Shown here one piece after another: positions 34,568 to 43,256 of a stretch of 63,707 nucleotides of DNA. Every line of letters starts with the position of its first letter. Position 1 is the first letter of the stretch. Under the pieces are notes generated by a model. The model was given only the letters and a program-made list of their open reading frames with translations. It did not search any database and was not told where the DNA came from. The DNA lies in assembly GCF_003725955.1 (NCBI RefSeq), contig NZ_QIBZ01000014.1, positions 1 through 63,707 on the forward strand, read 5' to 3'. Source of the DNA: Slackia isoflavoniconvertens (GTDB taxonomy: Bacteria > Actinomycetota > Coriobacteriia > Coriobacteriales > Eggerthellaceae). Made by a program: the position numbers and the translations under genes.

Positions 34568-36715
34568 TTATTTCCCTTGCACCATGGTGAGGGAGATTTT
34601 CTTGCGGTCGCGGTCGACTTTTTCTACCCACACGTTCACGGTGTCGCCCACGCGAACCACATCGCTCGGGTGCTTCACGAAGCGATTGGCGAGTTTCGAA
34701 ATGTGCACGAGGCCGTCTTGGTGCACGCCGATGTCGACGAACGCACCGAAATCGACCACATTGCGCACGGTGCCCTTCAGCTCCATGCCTGGTTCAAGGT
34801 CGTCGATGGAAAGCGCCGAGCGGTTGAACACGACTTCGGGGGCGTCGTCGCGCGGGTCGCGGCCGGGCTTTTTCAGCTCGTCGATAATATCGATGAGCGT
34901 CAGAATGCCGCAGTCGAGCTGCTCGGCCAATTCGGCCACGCTGCCTGCGCGCTTCTCGATATCGGGAATGCCGCCGCGCTCGAGTTCGCTCGCCGACACG
35001 CCGGCCCGCTTGAGAACCTCGGTTGCCACCGGGTAGCTTTCGGGGTGCACGCTCGTGGCGTCGAGCGGGTTTTTGCCGCCCGCAATGCGCAAAAAGCCCG
35101 CAGCGTTCAGGTAGGCCTTTGGTCCCAGCTTGGGAACCTTCTTCAGCTCGCGACGATCGGCGAAGGCGCCGTTTTCCTCGCGATAGGCCACGATATTTTT
35201 GGCTACCGTCGACGTGATGCCCGAAACGTAGCTCAAAAGGCTCGCGCTGGCGGTGTTCACGTCCACGCCCACGCGGTTTACGACGTCTTCGACCACATAA
35301 CCCAGCGTACGAGCAAGTTCTGCCTGGTCAAGGTCGTGCTGGTACTGGCCCACGCCAATCGATTGCGGTGGAATTTTTACGAGCTCGGCCAACGGGTCTT
35401 GCAGGCGGCGGCCAAGGCTCATCGCGCCGCGCACGGTCACGTCGAGGTCGGGGTATTCCTGGCTGGCGAGTTCCGATGCCGAATATACCGACGCGCCGGC
35501 CTCATTCACGATGGTGTAGCGTAAATCGGGCGCCTGTTCGGCGATGAACTCCGACACCACCTCCTCGGTTTCGCGGCTCGCGGTGCCGTTGCCAATCACG
35601 ATGGTGTTTACGCGGTCTTTCTTCACGAGGCGGGCGAGCTCGCGTTTGGTGCCCGCCACGTCGCCGCGCGGCTTGGTGGGGTAGACCACGCTGTGGTCGA
35701 GCAGCTTGCCGGTTTCGTCCATCACAGCAATTTTGCAGCCGGTTCGATACCCCGGGTCGAGGGCCAGCACGCGTGCGCCGCGCACGGGACGGGCCGACAG
35801 CAGGCCCTCAAGGTTTTTGGCGAACACATCGATCGCCTCGGTTTGCGCGCGCACGGTAAGCTTCGCGCGGGCCTCGCGTTCGAGCGACGGCGCCATGAGA
35901 CGCTTGTAGCCATCGGCGATGGCGGCGTCAAACACGGGCGCGAACACGCCGCATCGGCGCGGCCAGCGAGCGCCAAGGCGTGCAGTAGCCGCGCTTGCGT
36001 CGACGTTCACGCGCACGCGCAGCTTGCCCTCGCGCTCGCCGCGGTCAATTGCGAGCACGCGATGGTTGGGAATCTTGCGCAGGGGCTCATCGTAGTTGTA
36101 GTACGGCTCGTAAGGAGTCGCCTCGTCGGCATTGGTGGCCTCGACCACGATGTCGGCGGTGTTGTGCGTGAATGCGCGCAGGTCGGCCACGCATTCTGGG
36201 TCTTCCGCAACGGTTTCGGCCACAATGTCGCAGGCGCCGGCAAGTGCCGCCTCGGGCGTCTCGAAGCCAGCATCCTCGTTGACGTATGCCGCGGCGGCAT
36301 CGAGCGCGCTGCCCTTGGCTGAGGCCTGCATGATGATCATATTAGCGAGCGGTTCCAAGCCGGCTTCGCGGGCCTTCTGGGCGCGGGTCATGCGTTTTTT
36401 GCGGTAGGGCTTGTAGAGGTCCTCGACGCGCTGGAGCTGTGTGGCCTTGCGAATCTGCTGCTCGAGCTCGGGCGTGAGTTTGCCCTGGGCGTCGATAAGC
36501 AGGATCACGTCCTCCTTGCGCTGCTCAAGATTGCGTAGGTAGGACAGGCGATCGTCGAGCGCACGCAGGGCGACGTCGTCCATGCCGCCCGTGGCTTCCT
36601 TACGGTAGCGCGCGATGAAGGGAATGGTGTTGCCCTCGTCGATGAGCTTGACGGCCGCTTCGACGTTGCTGGCTTTCAAATTAAGCTCGCGTGCGAGCTG
36701 TTCAATCAGATTCAT
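34568..36715 (-). CDS. tex: Tex-family S1 RNA-binding transcription accessory protein
   Basis: This 715-residue nucleic-acid-binding protein has the full Tex layout. It comprises an N-terminal helical domain with GNTIPFIARYRKEATGGMDD, a YqgF-like RNase H domain (VLALDPGYRTGCKIAVMD, about residue 320), helix-hairpin-helix repeats (GVDVNTASASLLSYVSGI and similar) and a C-terminal S1 domain (MELKGTVRNVVDFGAFVDIG). GAGGAGCTCT precedes the ATG. It is convergent with folC. Confidence 0.95.
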   Translation of the reverse strand: MNLIEQLARELNLKASNVEAAVKLIDEGNTIPFIARYRKEATGGMDDVALRALDDRLSYLRNLEQRKEDVILLIDAQGKLTPELEQQIRKATQLQRVEDLYKPYRKKRMTRAQKAREAGLEPLANMIIMQASAKGSALDAAAAYVNEDAGFETPEAALAGACDIVAETVAEDPECVADLRAFTHNTADIVVEATNADEATPYEPYYNYDEPLRKIPNHRVLAIDRGEREGKLRVRVNVDASAATARLGARWPRRCGVFAPVFDAAIADGYKRLMAPSLEREARAKLTVRAQTEAIDVFAKNLEGLLSARPVRGARVLALDPGYRTGCKIAVMDETGKLLDHSVVYPTKPRGDVAGTKRELARLVKKDRVNTIVIGNGTASRETEEVVSEFIAEQAPDLRYTIVNEAGASVYSASELASQEYPDLDVTVRGAMSLGRRLQDPLAELVKIPPQSIGVGQYQHDLDQAELARTLGYVVEDVVNRVGVDVNTASASLLSYVSGITSTVAKNIVAYREENGAFADRRELKKVPKLGPKAYLNAAGFLRIAGGKNPLDATSVHPESYPVATEVLKRAGVSASELERGGIPDIEKRAGSVAELAEQLDCGILTLIDIIDELKKPGRDPRDDAPEVVFNRSALSIDDLEPGMELKGTVRNVVDFGAFVDIGVHQDGLVHISKLANRFVKHPSDVVRVGDTVNVWVEKVDRDRKKISLTMVQGK

Positions 36716-36802
36716 AGAGCTCCTCTTAATTGTGGAGTGCCTATTGTACGCGCGCCGTTATGCCGCTCGCGCGTTTGTTGTCCGAATCTGCTAAATGCTC
36801 GG

Positions 36803-36834
36803 AACCTGTTAAATGCTACGAGCATTTAACAGGT
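36803..36834. repeat. Perfect palindromic repeat of the TTAAATGCT family
   Basis: ACCTGTTAAATGCT and AGCATTTAACAGGT form a 14-bp stem with a 3-nt loop. The same half-sequence recurs at 34522-34546 and three times at 43711-43829. Confidence 0.7.
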
Positions 36835-36902
36835 CGCATTCCAAAACAGGGATTTCCCTGCGTTTCTGAAGCATTCACGCTTGCTCCAAAAGTCGAGAAA
36901 AA

Positions 36903-36934
36903 TAGTTTGACGAACTAAGTAATATCGATATACT
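36903..36934 (+). promoter_or_regulatory. Promoter of degV-fabT with FabT-like dyad
   Basis: TTGACG (36907-36912), a 16-bp spacer and TATACT (36929-36934) make one of the best core promoters in the window. The dyad TAGTT-TGACG-AACTA (36903-36917) covers the -35. Its left half AGTTTGA matches the half-site of FabT boxes, and a fuller box lies before acpP. FabT control is inferred. Confidence 0.6.
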
Positions 36935-37131
36935 TCGGTTCGAGCTTTTCTGCGGGCGCCGCGTTTGATGCCCGACGCGCGCAGAAGCGCAGCCTCGAAA
37001 ACCCCGTTTGTAGGGCAGTGCGCGACAGGGGAAAGCGGCGCAAGCTGACATGCGTGCTGCATGTGATCAGCCTCATTCATGCGGGACCGCTCGTCGCTTC
37101 CCTCGATGTCGCCCGACTGAAGGAGCAGTTT

Positions 37132-37995
37132 GTGAAAATCGCCATTGTCACCGATTCGACGTGTGATTGGGCGCTCGATGAGTTCGCCCGCCGCAATGTT
37201 GAGATGGTGCCGTTGAAAATTTGTTTTAGCAACGAATCATTCGCTGACCAAATCGAAATCTCGACCGACGAGTTCTATGACCGCATGATAGACGCGGTCG
37301 ACCTGCCCAGCACATCGCAGCCTTCGCCGCACGACTTCGCGAAGTTGTTCGAGCGCTTGGCTGAAGAGGGCTACGAAGGCGCCGTGTGCTTGCATATCGC
37401 CCTTCCGCTTTCAGGAACGCCCCAGGTTGCGGGCATTGCCGGGGCCGACGCTCCGCTCGACGTGCGCGTGATTGACACGCGATGCGCCACCGCTCCGCTC
37501 GGCCTTATGGTCGATGCTGCCTGCGAGCTGCGCGATTCCGGCGCAAGCCTCGATGATATGTGCGAAAAGCTTGTCGCTTTCCGTGACGCGACTCGCACGG
37601 TACTCGTTCCCGACTCGCTTGACAACTTGGTGCGCGGCGGACGCTTTCCTGAAGAAGCCGCCAAACAGGCCAGCGTGTTGAACATGCGCATGATGCTCAC
37701 GTTCAACGAGGAAGACGGCAAGGTTGGCGTTATAGGCAAGTCGAAGGGCGCGAAAGGAGCCATCAAAGACACCGCCGCGTTCATCGAAAACTATGCCGCC
37801 GAACATGGCCGCACCCGCCTTCGCTTGGTGCATTGCCGCAACCCAAAAGCGGTAGAAACTTTGATAGACACGCTAACTAAATCTAAGGTAGACTTCGAGG
37901 TAATATCGATTGACCCGTGCGGCGCGACCATTGCAACGCACCTGGGCATAGGTGCATTCGGCGTGGCTATGGCGCCTGCCGCGCGCTGCGAATAG
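37132..37995 (+). CDS. DegV-family fatty-acid-binding protein (FakB-like)
   Basis: A predicted 287-residue protein of the DegV/FakB fold, which binds a fatty acid and presents it to fatty acid kinase FakA. Motifs IAIVTDSTCDWALDEF, the lipid-binding-loop region DLPSTSQPSPHDFAKLFE, and IDTRCATAPLGLMVD are visible. The GTG at 37132 with AAGGAG upstream is chosen because the protein begins exactly at the first strand. It lies 11 nt before the MarR gene and upstream of the fab genes, supporting a role in fatty-acid uptake or sensing. Confidence 0.9.
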   Translation: MKIAIVTDSTCDWALDEFARRNVEMVPLKICFSNESFADQIEISTDEFYDRMIDAVDLPSTSQPSPHDFAKLFERLAEEGYEGAVCLHIALPLSGTPQVAGIAGADAPLDVRVIDTRCATAPLGLMVDAACELRDSGASLDDMCEKLVAFRDATRTVLVPDSLDNLVRGGRFPEEAAKQASVLNMRMMLTFNEEDGKVGVIGKSKGAKGAIKDTAAFIENYAAEHGRTRLRLVHCRNPKAVETLIDTLTKSKVDFEVISIDPCGATIATHLGIGAFGVAMAPAARCE

Positions 37996-38006
37996 AAAGG
38001 TTCGGA

Positions 38007-38462
38007 ATGGAAGCGAGTTCGGCGAGGGAGCAAAGGCAGGAAGTCAACGAACTTCTTGTCGAAACCTTCAATAGCATTTTGCGCGTAGAGGAAAATGCGC
38101 TGAAGAATCGCCTGACCCGCGGCCTCACGATTTCAGAAATCCACACTATTCATGCCATCGGCCTGAACGGCGCGAGTCCCATGAATGTGGTTGCCTCGCG
38201 CCTCGATGTGACGCTCGCGACTCTTACGGCGGCCATTGGCAAGCTTGTGACCAAGGGTTTTGTGCAGCGCACACGTTGCGAGGCCGATCGTCGGCAGGTG
38301 CTTGTGTCGCTCACTAAGGAAGGCAGGAAGGCCTACCGCGCCCACGAGCTGTTCCATCGTCAAATGGTCGATGCCGCGCTCGATGGGCTCACTCCCGAAG
38401 AAGAGGCCGCATTCGCGCGAGGTCTCTCGAAGGTGAAGGCGTTTTTCGAGCATCACTCGTAA
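38007..38462 (+). CDS. fabT: MarR-family repressor, FabT-like
   Basis: A 151-residue MarR winged-helix protein. The recognition region is SPMNVVASRLDVTLATLTAAIGKLVTKGFV with the wing RTRCEADRRQVLVSLTKEG. In streptococci and relatives FabT sits at the head of the fab cluster and represses it with acyl-ACP as co-repressor. The position here, directly before acpP-fabKDGF, is the same. A FabT-like box overlaps the acpP promoter. The ATG at 38007 follows AAAGG. The function is inferred from family and context. Confidence 0.82.
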   Translation: MEASSAREQRQEVNELLVETFNSILRVEENALKNRLTRGLTISEIHTIHAIGLNGASPMNVVASRLDVTLATLTAAIGKLVTKGFVQRTRCEADRRQVLVSLTKEGRKAYRAHELFHRQMVDAALDGLTPEEEAAFARGLSKVKAFFEHHS

Positions 38463-38497
38463 GGCGTTGGTACGCGCGAAATGATTTACGAAAAGAA

Positions 38498-38526
38498 AGA
38501 GTTGGGCTTTCGCCCCTCTCTTTTTT
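38498..38526 (+). terminator. Terminator between fabT and acpP
   Basis: A stem with AGAG-TT-GGGC and GCCC-CT-CTCT and a TTTC loop (38498-38521) is followed by TTTTTT. It separates the regulator transcript from the highly expressed acpP. Confidence 0.8.
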
Positions 38527-38536
38527 AAGCAAATAT

Positions 38537-38553
38537 AGTTAGATAATCGAACA
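38537..38553 (+). promoter_or_regulatory. FabT-like box over the acpP promoter
   Basis: AGTTAGATAATCGAACA is a near-palindrome of the form AGTTnGAnnnTCnAACw, close to the FabT box described in streptococci. It overlaps GATAAT (38542-38547), the likely -10 of acpP. Occupancy would block transcription of the fab cluster. Confidence 0.6.
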
Positions 38554-38571
38554 ATTAGAAAGGCTAAAGAA

Positions 38572-38793
38572 ATGACCACTCTCGAAACCATCCAAGAGAT
38601 CCTGAACGAGAACCTCGACATCGACCCCGCCACCGTTGCCGCCGACTCCACGTTCGAGTCTCTCGGTATCGATTCGCTCGACATGGTTGAGCTCGTGTGC
38701 GAGATCGAAAACCGCTTCGACATCGAGCTCGGCGAAGCCGAGGGCCTCGACACGGTTGGCAAACTGGTCGACTACATCGATGGCTTGAAATAA
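38572..38793 (+). CDS. acpP: Acyl carrier protein
   Basis: The 73-residue acidic carrier has the phosphopantetheine serine in GIDSLDMVELVCEIE (about residue 37). AAAGGCTAAAGAA precedes the ATG. It is first in the fab cluster. Its composition and codon use look highly optimised, as expected for an abundant protein. Confidence 0.97.
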   Translation: MTTLETIQEILNENLDIDPATVAADSTFESLGIDSLDMVELVCEIENRFDIELGEAEGLDTVGKLVDYIDGLK

Positions 38794-38830
38794 GGCGCAC
38801 ATCCCGAGCGAATTGTCGGCTGAGGCTTTG

Positions 38831-38952
38831 CCGTGGCGGAACCGCGCGATGCATTTTGCGCGAGTTCCGCACGAGCCGAACGCCCAGTGGCTGTTCGTGC
38901 GAGCTCGGGGCAGTTTGAGTTTAGCGAAACGTATCGCGCGGTTCCGCCACGG
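38831..38952. repeat. 20-bp perfect inverted repeat between acpP and fabK
   Basis: Positions 38831-38850 and 38933-38952 are exact inverse copies. Further pairing (GCACGA with TCGTGC around 38869-38900) continues toward the centre. It may lower readthrough from acpP into fabK or stabilise the acpP mRNA, which usually needs higher expression. Confidence 0.78.
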
Positions 38953-38978
38953 CGGGATGCAACGAAAGAGGGGGATGT

Positions 38979-39977
38979 ATGAACACCCGCGTAACAGATC
39001 TTTTGGGCATTCGCGTGCCCGTCATCCAGGGCGCCATGGCCCGCATCGCCGACGGCAAACTCGCCGGTGCGGTGTCTGCGGCGGGCGGCTTGGGCATTAT
39101 CGCCTGTGGCGGCGCGCCACTCGCGTGGATCGAAGAACAGGTGCGCATTGCCCGCGAAATCGCTGGCGATGCTCCCATTGGTGCAAACGTCATGCTCATG
39201 GATCCGCAGGCGCCCCAGGTGGCGGAGCTGCTCACCAAGCTGCGCGTCGACGTGGTTACCACGGGCGCGGGCAGCCCTGCGAATTTCATGGCAGCCTGGA
39301 AAGAGGCTGGCATAAAGGTGGTTCCCGTGGTGGCGTCTTCGGCACTCGCCGCGCGCATGGAGCGCATGGGCGCCGACGCGGTGGTTGCCGAGGGCTGCGA
39401 GGCCGGTGGCCACATTGGCGAGCTCACCACTATGGCGCTCGTCCCGAGTGTATGCGATGCCGTGCGCATCCCCGTGATCGCGGCGGGCGGCATCGCCGAC
39501 GGCCGTGGCATGGCGGCCGCGTTCGCGCTGGGCGCCGAGGGCGTGCAGGTGGGCACCCGCTTCCTTACGGTTGAGGAATGCTGCATCGCCGATGCGTATA
39601 AGGAACGCGTGCTGAAGGCGAAAGATTCCGACACGGTGGTGACGGGTCGCGGAAGCGGGCACCCGGTGCGCGGCTTGAAGAACAAGTGGGCACGCGCGAT
39701 GCGCAAGCTCGAATGCGATGCCGCCGCCAACTCTGACGAACTCGAGGGCATGTACGCCGGTTCGCTTCGCCGCGCGGTGGAAGGCGATGTCGATGGCGGC
39801 TCCATGATGGCCGGCCAGTCGGCAGCGCTTGTGCATGAGCGCAAAACCGCAGCTCGGGCCATTGCCGACCTTTTGGCCGATGCCGAGGTGCGCGGTGGCA
39901 TGAACCTGCAACAGCTCGCTTGCGCCAACGCCCAGCGTACGGGCCGTGCGGCGTGCGTCGTGGAAGGGAAGGAATAG
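38979..39977 (+). CDS. fabK: Enoyl-ACP reductase FabK (FMN-dependent)
   Basis: FabK reduces trans-2-enoyl-ACP using FMN and NAD(P)H. The nitronate-monooxygenase/FabK fold is evident: RVPVIQGAMARIADGKLAGAVS, NVMLMDPQAPQVAELL, VAEGCEAGGHIGELTTMALVP, IAAGGIADGRGMAAAFALGAEGVQVGTRF. The length of 332 residues fits. FabK in a fab cluster replaces FabI; no fabI is seen. AAAGAGGGGG precedes the ATG and fabD follows 3 nt after the stop. Confidence 0.95.
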   Translation: MNTRVTDLLGIRVPVIQGAMARIADGKLAGAVSAAGGLGIIACGGAPLAWIEEQVRIAREIAGDAPIGANVMLMDPQAPQVAELLTKLRVDVVTTGAGSPANFMAAWKEAGIKVVPVVASSALAARMERMGADAVVAEGCEAGGHIGELTTMALVPSVCDAVRIPVIAAGGIADGRGMAAAFALGAEGVQVGTRFLTVEECCIADAYKERVLKAKDSDTVVTGRGSGHPVRGLKNKWARAMRKLECDAAANSDELEGMYAGSLRRAVEGDVDGGSMMAGQSAALVHERKTAARAIADLLADAEVRGGMNLQQLACANAQRTGRAACVVEGKE

Positions 39978-39980
39978 CCC

Positions 39981-40925
39981 ATGGGTGTCGCATTTCTTTT
40001 GAGTGGACAAGGCGCGCAGAAACCCGGCATGGGCGCGGCCCTGATTGAACAGGGTGCGCCCGAGGTGGCGGAAACCTTCGCCATTGCGAGTAAGGCCTTC
40101 GGGTTCGATGTGGCCGACGTGTGCCTGAACGCTTCCGCGGAAACGCTGCGCGACACCGCGTTCGCCCAACCGGCCATGTGCACGCTTTCCGTCGCCGTTG
40201 CCAAAGCGCTTGAAGCCCGCGGGGTTCGCCCCGCATACGTGGCGGGCTTCTCGCTCGGACAAATCGCGGCCCTTGCGGTAAGTGGCATGGTAAGCGAGCG
40301 CGATGCGTTTCGCATAGCCGCTTTCCGCGCGAAGGTTATGGCTGAAGCCGCGGCGGCGCGCCCGGGTTCGATGTGCGCGCTGCTTGGCGGCGAGCCTGAA
40401 GAGGCAAGCGAGGTGTGCTCGAGCGCTGCGCAAAGCGACGTGCTCGTGTGCGCCAACTACAACGCACCTGGTCAAATTGTTATTTCGGGTGACGTTGCCG
40501 CTGTGGATCGCGCTGCTGCTTTGTGGAAAGAGCGCCCGCGCCATAAGACTTCGATGCTCGCGACTTCGGGCGCATTCCACAGCCCGCTTATGCAGCCGGC
40601 GGCCGAGGCGCTCGCGGAATTCCTCGAAGAAGTCGAATTCCACGAATCTCGCACGCCGCTCGTGTGCAACGTGGACGCCCGTCCGCTTTCTGCGGCCGAT
40701 GTTCGTGCGCACCTGGCGAGCCAGGTTGTTTCGCCCGTTCTGTTCGAACAAAGCGTGCGTTGGCTTTCTGAGCAGGGCGTCGACACGTTCGTGGAATGCG
40801 GGTTCGGCGGCGTGCTCACCAAGCTCGTCAAGCGCATTGAGCCTGCCGCGGCGCGATTCGCGCCCGTATCCCTCGAAGAAATTGCCCAGGTCGCAAGCGA
40901 AGTCGCTTGCGGCGGTGCCGAATAA
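39981..40925 (+). CDS. fabD: Malonyl-CoA:ACP transacylase FabD
   Basis: FabD loads malonyl groups on ACP. FLLSGQGAQKPGMG is at the N-terminus, the nucleophile elbow is AGFSLGQIAAL (serine near residue 92), and the catalytic histidine is in SGAFHSPLM. The elbow reads GFSLGQ where many FabD enzymes read GHSLGE, a tolerable variant. 314 residues, a normal length. It begins 3 nt after fabK. Confidence 0.94.
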   Translation: MGVAFLLSGQGAQKPGMGAALIEQGAPEVAETFAIASKAFGFDVADVCLNASAETLRDTAFAQPAMCTLSVAVAKALEARGVRPAYVAGFSLGQIAALAVSGMVSERDAFRIAAFRAKVMAEAAAARPGSMCALLGGEPEEASEVCSSAAQSDVLVCANYNAPGQIVISGDVAAVDRAAALWKERPRHKTSMLATSGAFHSPLMQPAAEALAEFLEEVEFHESRTPLVCNVDARPLSAADVRAHLASQVVSPVLFEQSVRWLSEQGVDTFVECGFGGVLTKLVKRIEPAAARFAPVSLEEIAQVASEVACGGAE

Positions 40926-40937
40926 GAAGGAGTCTTC

Positions 40938-41714
40938 ATGACCGAGATGAACACGGCGGCGGCCGACGCTCCGCGCGGGTGCGCGGTGGTCACGGGCGGC
41001 GCCCGCGGCATTGGAAAGGCGGTGTGCGAAGCGCTTGCGGCGCGCGGTTACAACGTGGCCGTGAACCACTCGCACGCCGGCAGTGCCGAAGCGGCCGCCG
41101 AGGTGGCGGCGAGCTTGCGCGAGCGATTTGGCGTGGAGGCGGCGGCCATTCAAGCCGATGTTTCGAGCTTCGATGCGGCGGCGGGCCTCATGCAGGCTGC
41201 GCGCGAGAAGCTCGGCGAGGTGAGCGTGCTTGTGAACAATGCGGGCATCACGCGCGATGCGCTGTTTTTGCGCATGAAGGAAGACGATTTCGACCGCGTG
41301 GTGGCCGTGAACCTGAAAGGCGCGTTCAACTGCTGCAAGGCTGTGATGCCTGCCATGTGCAAGGCACGTTGGGGTCGCATCGTGAACATGTCGAGCATTT
41401 CGGGTTTGCATGGAAACGTGGGCCAGGTGAACTATGCCGCGTCGAAGGCGGGCATCGTGGGCCTTACCAAGTCGCTTGCGCGCGAGGTCGCGCCGCGCGG
41501 CGTAACCGTGAACGCGGTGGCTCCCGGCTTCATCGTGACCGACATGACTGATGCCGTTCCCGAGAAGGTGAAGGAATCGGTGCTCGGCAACATTCCCGAG
41601 CGCAGGTTTGGCCAGCCGAGCGAAGTGGCGAGCCTCGTGGCGTTCCTTGCGAGCGACGATGCCGCGTATATTACTGGCCAGGCAATTGAGATTGACGGAG
41701 GTTTGGCGCTGTGA
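40938..41714 (+). CDS. fabG: 3-oxoacyl-ACP reductase FabG
   Basis: A short-chain dehydrogenase of 258 residues. The NADPH site is VVTGGARGIGKAV, then NNAG, and the catalytic Ser-Tyr-Lys set lies in NMSSISGLHGNVGQVNYAASKAG. The C-terminus IEIDGGLAL is typical of FabG. AAGAAGGAG precedes the ATG at 40938. Its stop overlaps the fabF start by 4 nt. Confidence 0.96.
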   Translation: MTEMNTAAADAPRGCAVVTGGARGIGKAVCEALAARGYNVAVNHSHAGSAEAAAEVAASLRERFGVEAAAIQADVSSFDAAAGLMQAAREKLGEVSVLVNNAGITRDALFLRMKEDDFDRVVAVNLKGAFNCCKAVMPAMCKARWGRIVNMSSISGLHGNVGQVNYAASKAGIVGLTKSLAREVAPRGVTVNAVAPGFIVTDMTDAVPEKVKESVLGNIPERRFGQPSEVASLVAFLASDDAAYITGQAIEIDGGLAL

Positions 41715-42994
41715 CGTGCGAAAAGAGTGAATTCCTGAAGGCCGACGGCACGCGTCGAGTCGTAATTACCGGCATGGGCGCCATTTCTCCCGCGGGCACA
41801 GGCGTCGATGCGCTGTGGAATGCGGTCTATTCCGGAAAGCAATGCATCGCGCCCATCACGCGCTTCGATGCATCCGAATTCGCCGGATCGCTTGCCGCCG
41901 AGGTGCCGAACTTCGACGCGGCAGCGTGCGGCATTTCGAAGAAGGAAGCGCGCCGCTTCGCGCTGTTCGTGCAGTACGCCATCGCCGCCTCGGAAGAGGC
42001 GTGGGCGCAGGCGGGCATCGACATGGAGGCTGAAGACGCTACGCGCGCGGCATGCGTGTGGGGAAGCGGCATTGGCGGCCTGGAGGAATTCCAGCGCGGC
42101 TGCGACACGCTTTCGCAGAAGGGCCCCAAGCGCGTGAACCCCCTGTTCATTCCCACAATGATTGAGAACATGGCGGCGGGCAACCTGTCCATTCGCTTCG
42201 GGCTGAAAGCCGATTGCCTCTCGATTGTGACGGCGTGCGCGACGGGCACGCATTGCGTGGGCGAGGCGTATCGCCTTATTCGCCATGGTTATGCCGATAT
42301 GGCGCTCGCGGGTGGCAGCGAAGAATCCATTTCGCCCATATGCTTGGCGGGCTTCGGCAATTTGGGCGCGACCTCGAAATCGACCGATCCGACAGCGGCA
42401 TCGATGCCGTTCGACGTGAATCGCGGCGGTTTTGTTCCTGGCGAGGGTGCGGGCGCATTGGTGCTCGAATCGCTTGAGCACGCCGTGGCGCGTGGTGCGA
42501 ATATTCTGGCGGAAGTGGCCGGTTTTGGCTCGACGGGCGACGCGTACCACATGACGGCGCCCGAGCCGTCGGGCGAAGGCGCGGTGCGTGCGATGCGCCA
42601 GGCGCTTGCTGAAGGCGGTTTCACGCCCGATGACCTGGGTCATTTGAATGCGCACGGAACCTCGACGCATGCCAATGACGCAATGGAGTCGGCTGCGCTG
42701 AAAGCCCTGGTGGGCGAGAAACGCGCGGCGGACGTGCCCGTGACTTCAGTGAAGGGCTCCATTGGCCACACGCTTGGCGCGGCAGGCGCCCTTGAAGCAA
42801 TCGTCTGCGCGCTTTCGGTGGCAAACGATTGCGTGCCGCCCACGGCGGGCACGCGTGAAATCGACCCCGAGTGCGGCGTGAACGTGCCGCTTGAGCCGAT
42901 TGAGGGCTACAAGCAGAAGGTGGCGCTGTCGAACTCGCTGGGCTTTGGCGGCCACAATGGCTCGTTGGCTATTTCCCCGTTTGCAGGGAAATAG
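41711..42994 (+). CDS. fabF: 3-oxoacyl-ACP synthase II FabF
   Basis: FabF elongates acyl-ACP. The active-site cysteine is in SIVTACATGTHCVGEAY and the two histidines in LNAHGTSTHANDAMES and SIGHTLGAAGALEAI. The 427-residue product carries about 12 extra N-terminal residues. The GTG start overlaps the fabG stop (GTGA), implying translational coupling. No fabH (initiating synthase) is present in this cluster. Confidence 0.96.
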   Translation: MTCEKSEFLKADGTRRVVITGMGAISPAGTGVDALWNAVYSGKQCIAPITRFDASEFAGSLAAEVPNFDAAACGISKKEARRFALFVQYAIAASEEAWAQAGIDMEAEDATRAACVWGSGIGGLEEFQRGCDTLSQKGPKRVNPLFIPTMIENMAAGNLSIRFGLKADCLSIVTACATGTHCVGEAYRLIRHGYADMALAGGSEESISPICLAGFGNLGATSKSTDPTAASMPFDVNRGGFVPGEGAGALVLESLEHAVARGANILAEVAGFGSTGDAYHMTAPEPSGEGAVRAMRQALAEGGFTPDDLGHLNAHGTSTHANDAMESAALKALVGEKRAADVPVTSVKGSIGHTLGAAGALEAIVCALSVANDCVPPTAGTREIDPECGVNVPLEPIEGYKQKVALSNSLGFGGHNGSLAISPFAGK

Positions 42995-43010
42995 CGGCCG
43001 ACGCTGCGCC

Positions 43011-43104
43011 GGTCTCTCGCGGGCATCTTGTCGTTCGAGTCTCGCGTATGGCCGTGAAGGCCAATGCGTTTTGCCCTTCGTGGCAACCTGCTCCGCGAGA
43101 GACC
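43011..43104. repeat. Long hairpin element between fabF and fabZ
   Basis: GGTCTCTCGCGG (43011-43022) is inverted exactly at 43093-43104, with a core GGCC-GTGAA-GGCC near 43050. The flanks GACGCTGCGC (left) and TTGCTCGCTGG (right) match those of the element before tgt, indicating a dispersed family rather than independent hairpins. Confidence 0.72.
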
Positions 43105-43256
43105 TTGCTCGCTGGTGTTGGGTTCGGAATCACGACGTCCGACGTTGAGAGATGAAGCGACTTTGCGGAATGCTTATTTGCTGGTGTTTGGTGCGGCTGG
43201 ATGTTCGTTGTTGAATCAGGCTCATTCGCTTTTTAATTTGGAAGGGATAGACCCCC

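Larger units (their letters stand above)
36716..37131. other. Intergenic region between divergent tex and degV
   Basis: No gene is visible. It contains a perfect 14-bp palindromic repeat at 36803-36834 and a strong promoter with an overlapping dyad (36903-36934) directed toward degV. The leader to degV is about 190 nt, long enough to carry structure I could not resolve. Confidence 0.55.

Noticed and set aside
38772-41411. An 879-codon open frame on the minus strand across fabK and fabD
   Set aside because: Composition is His/Arg-rich and unnatural, with no domain. fabK and fabD on the plus strand explain the region completely.
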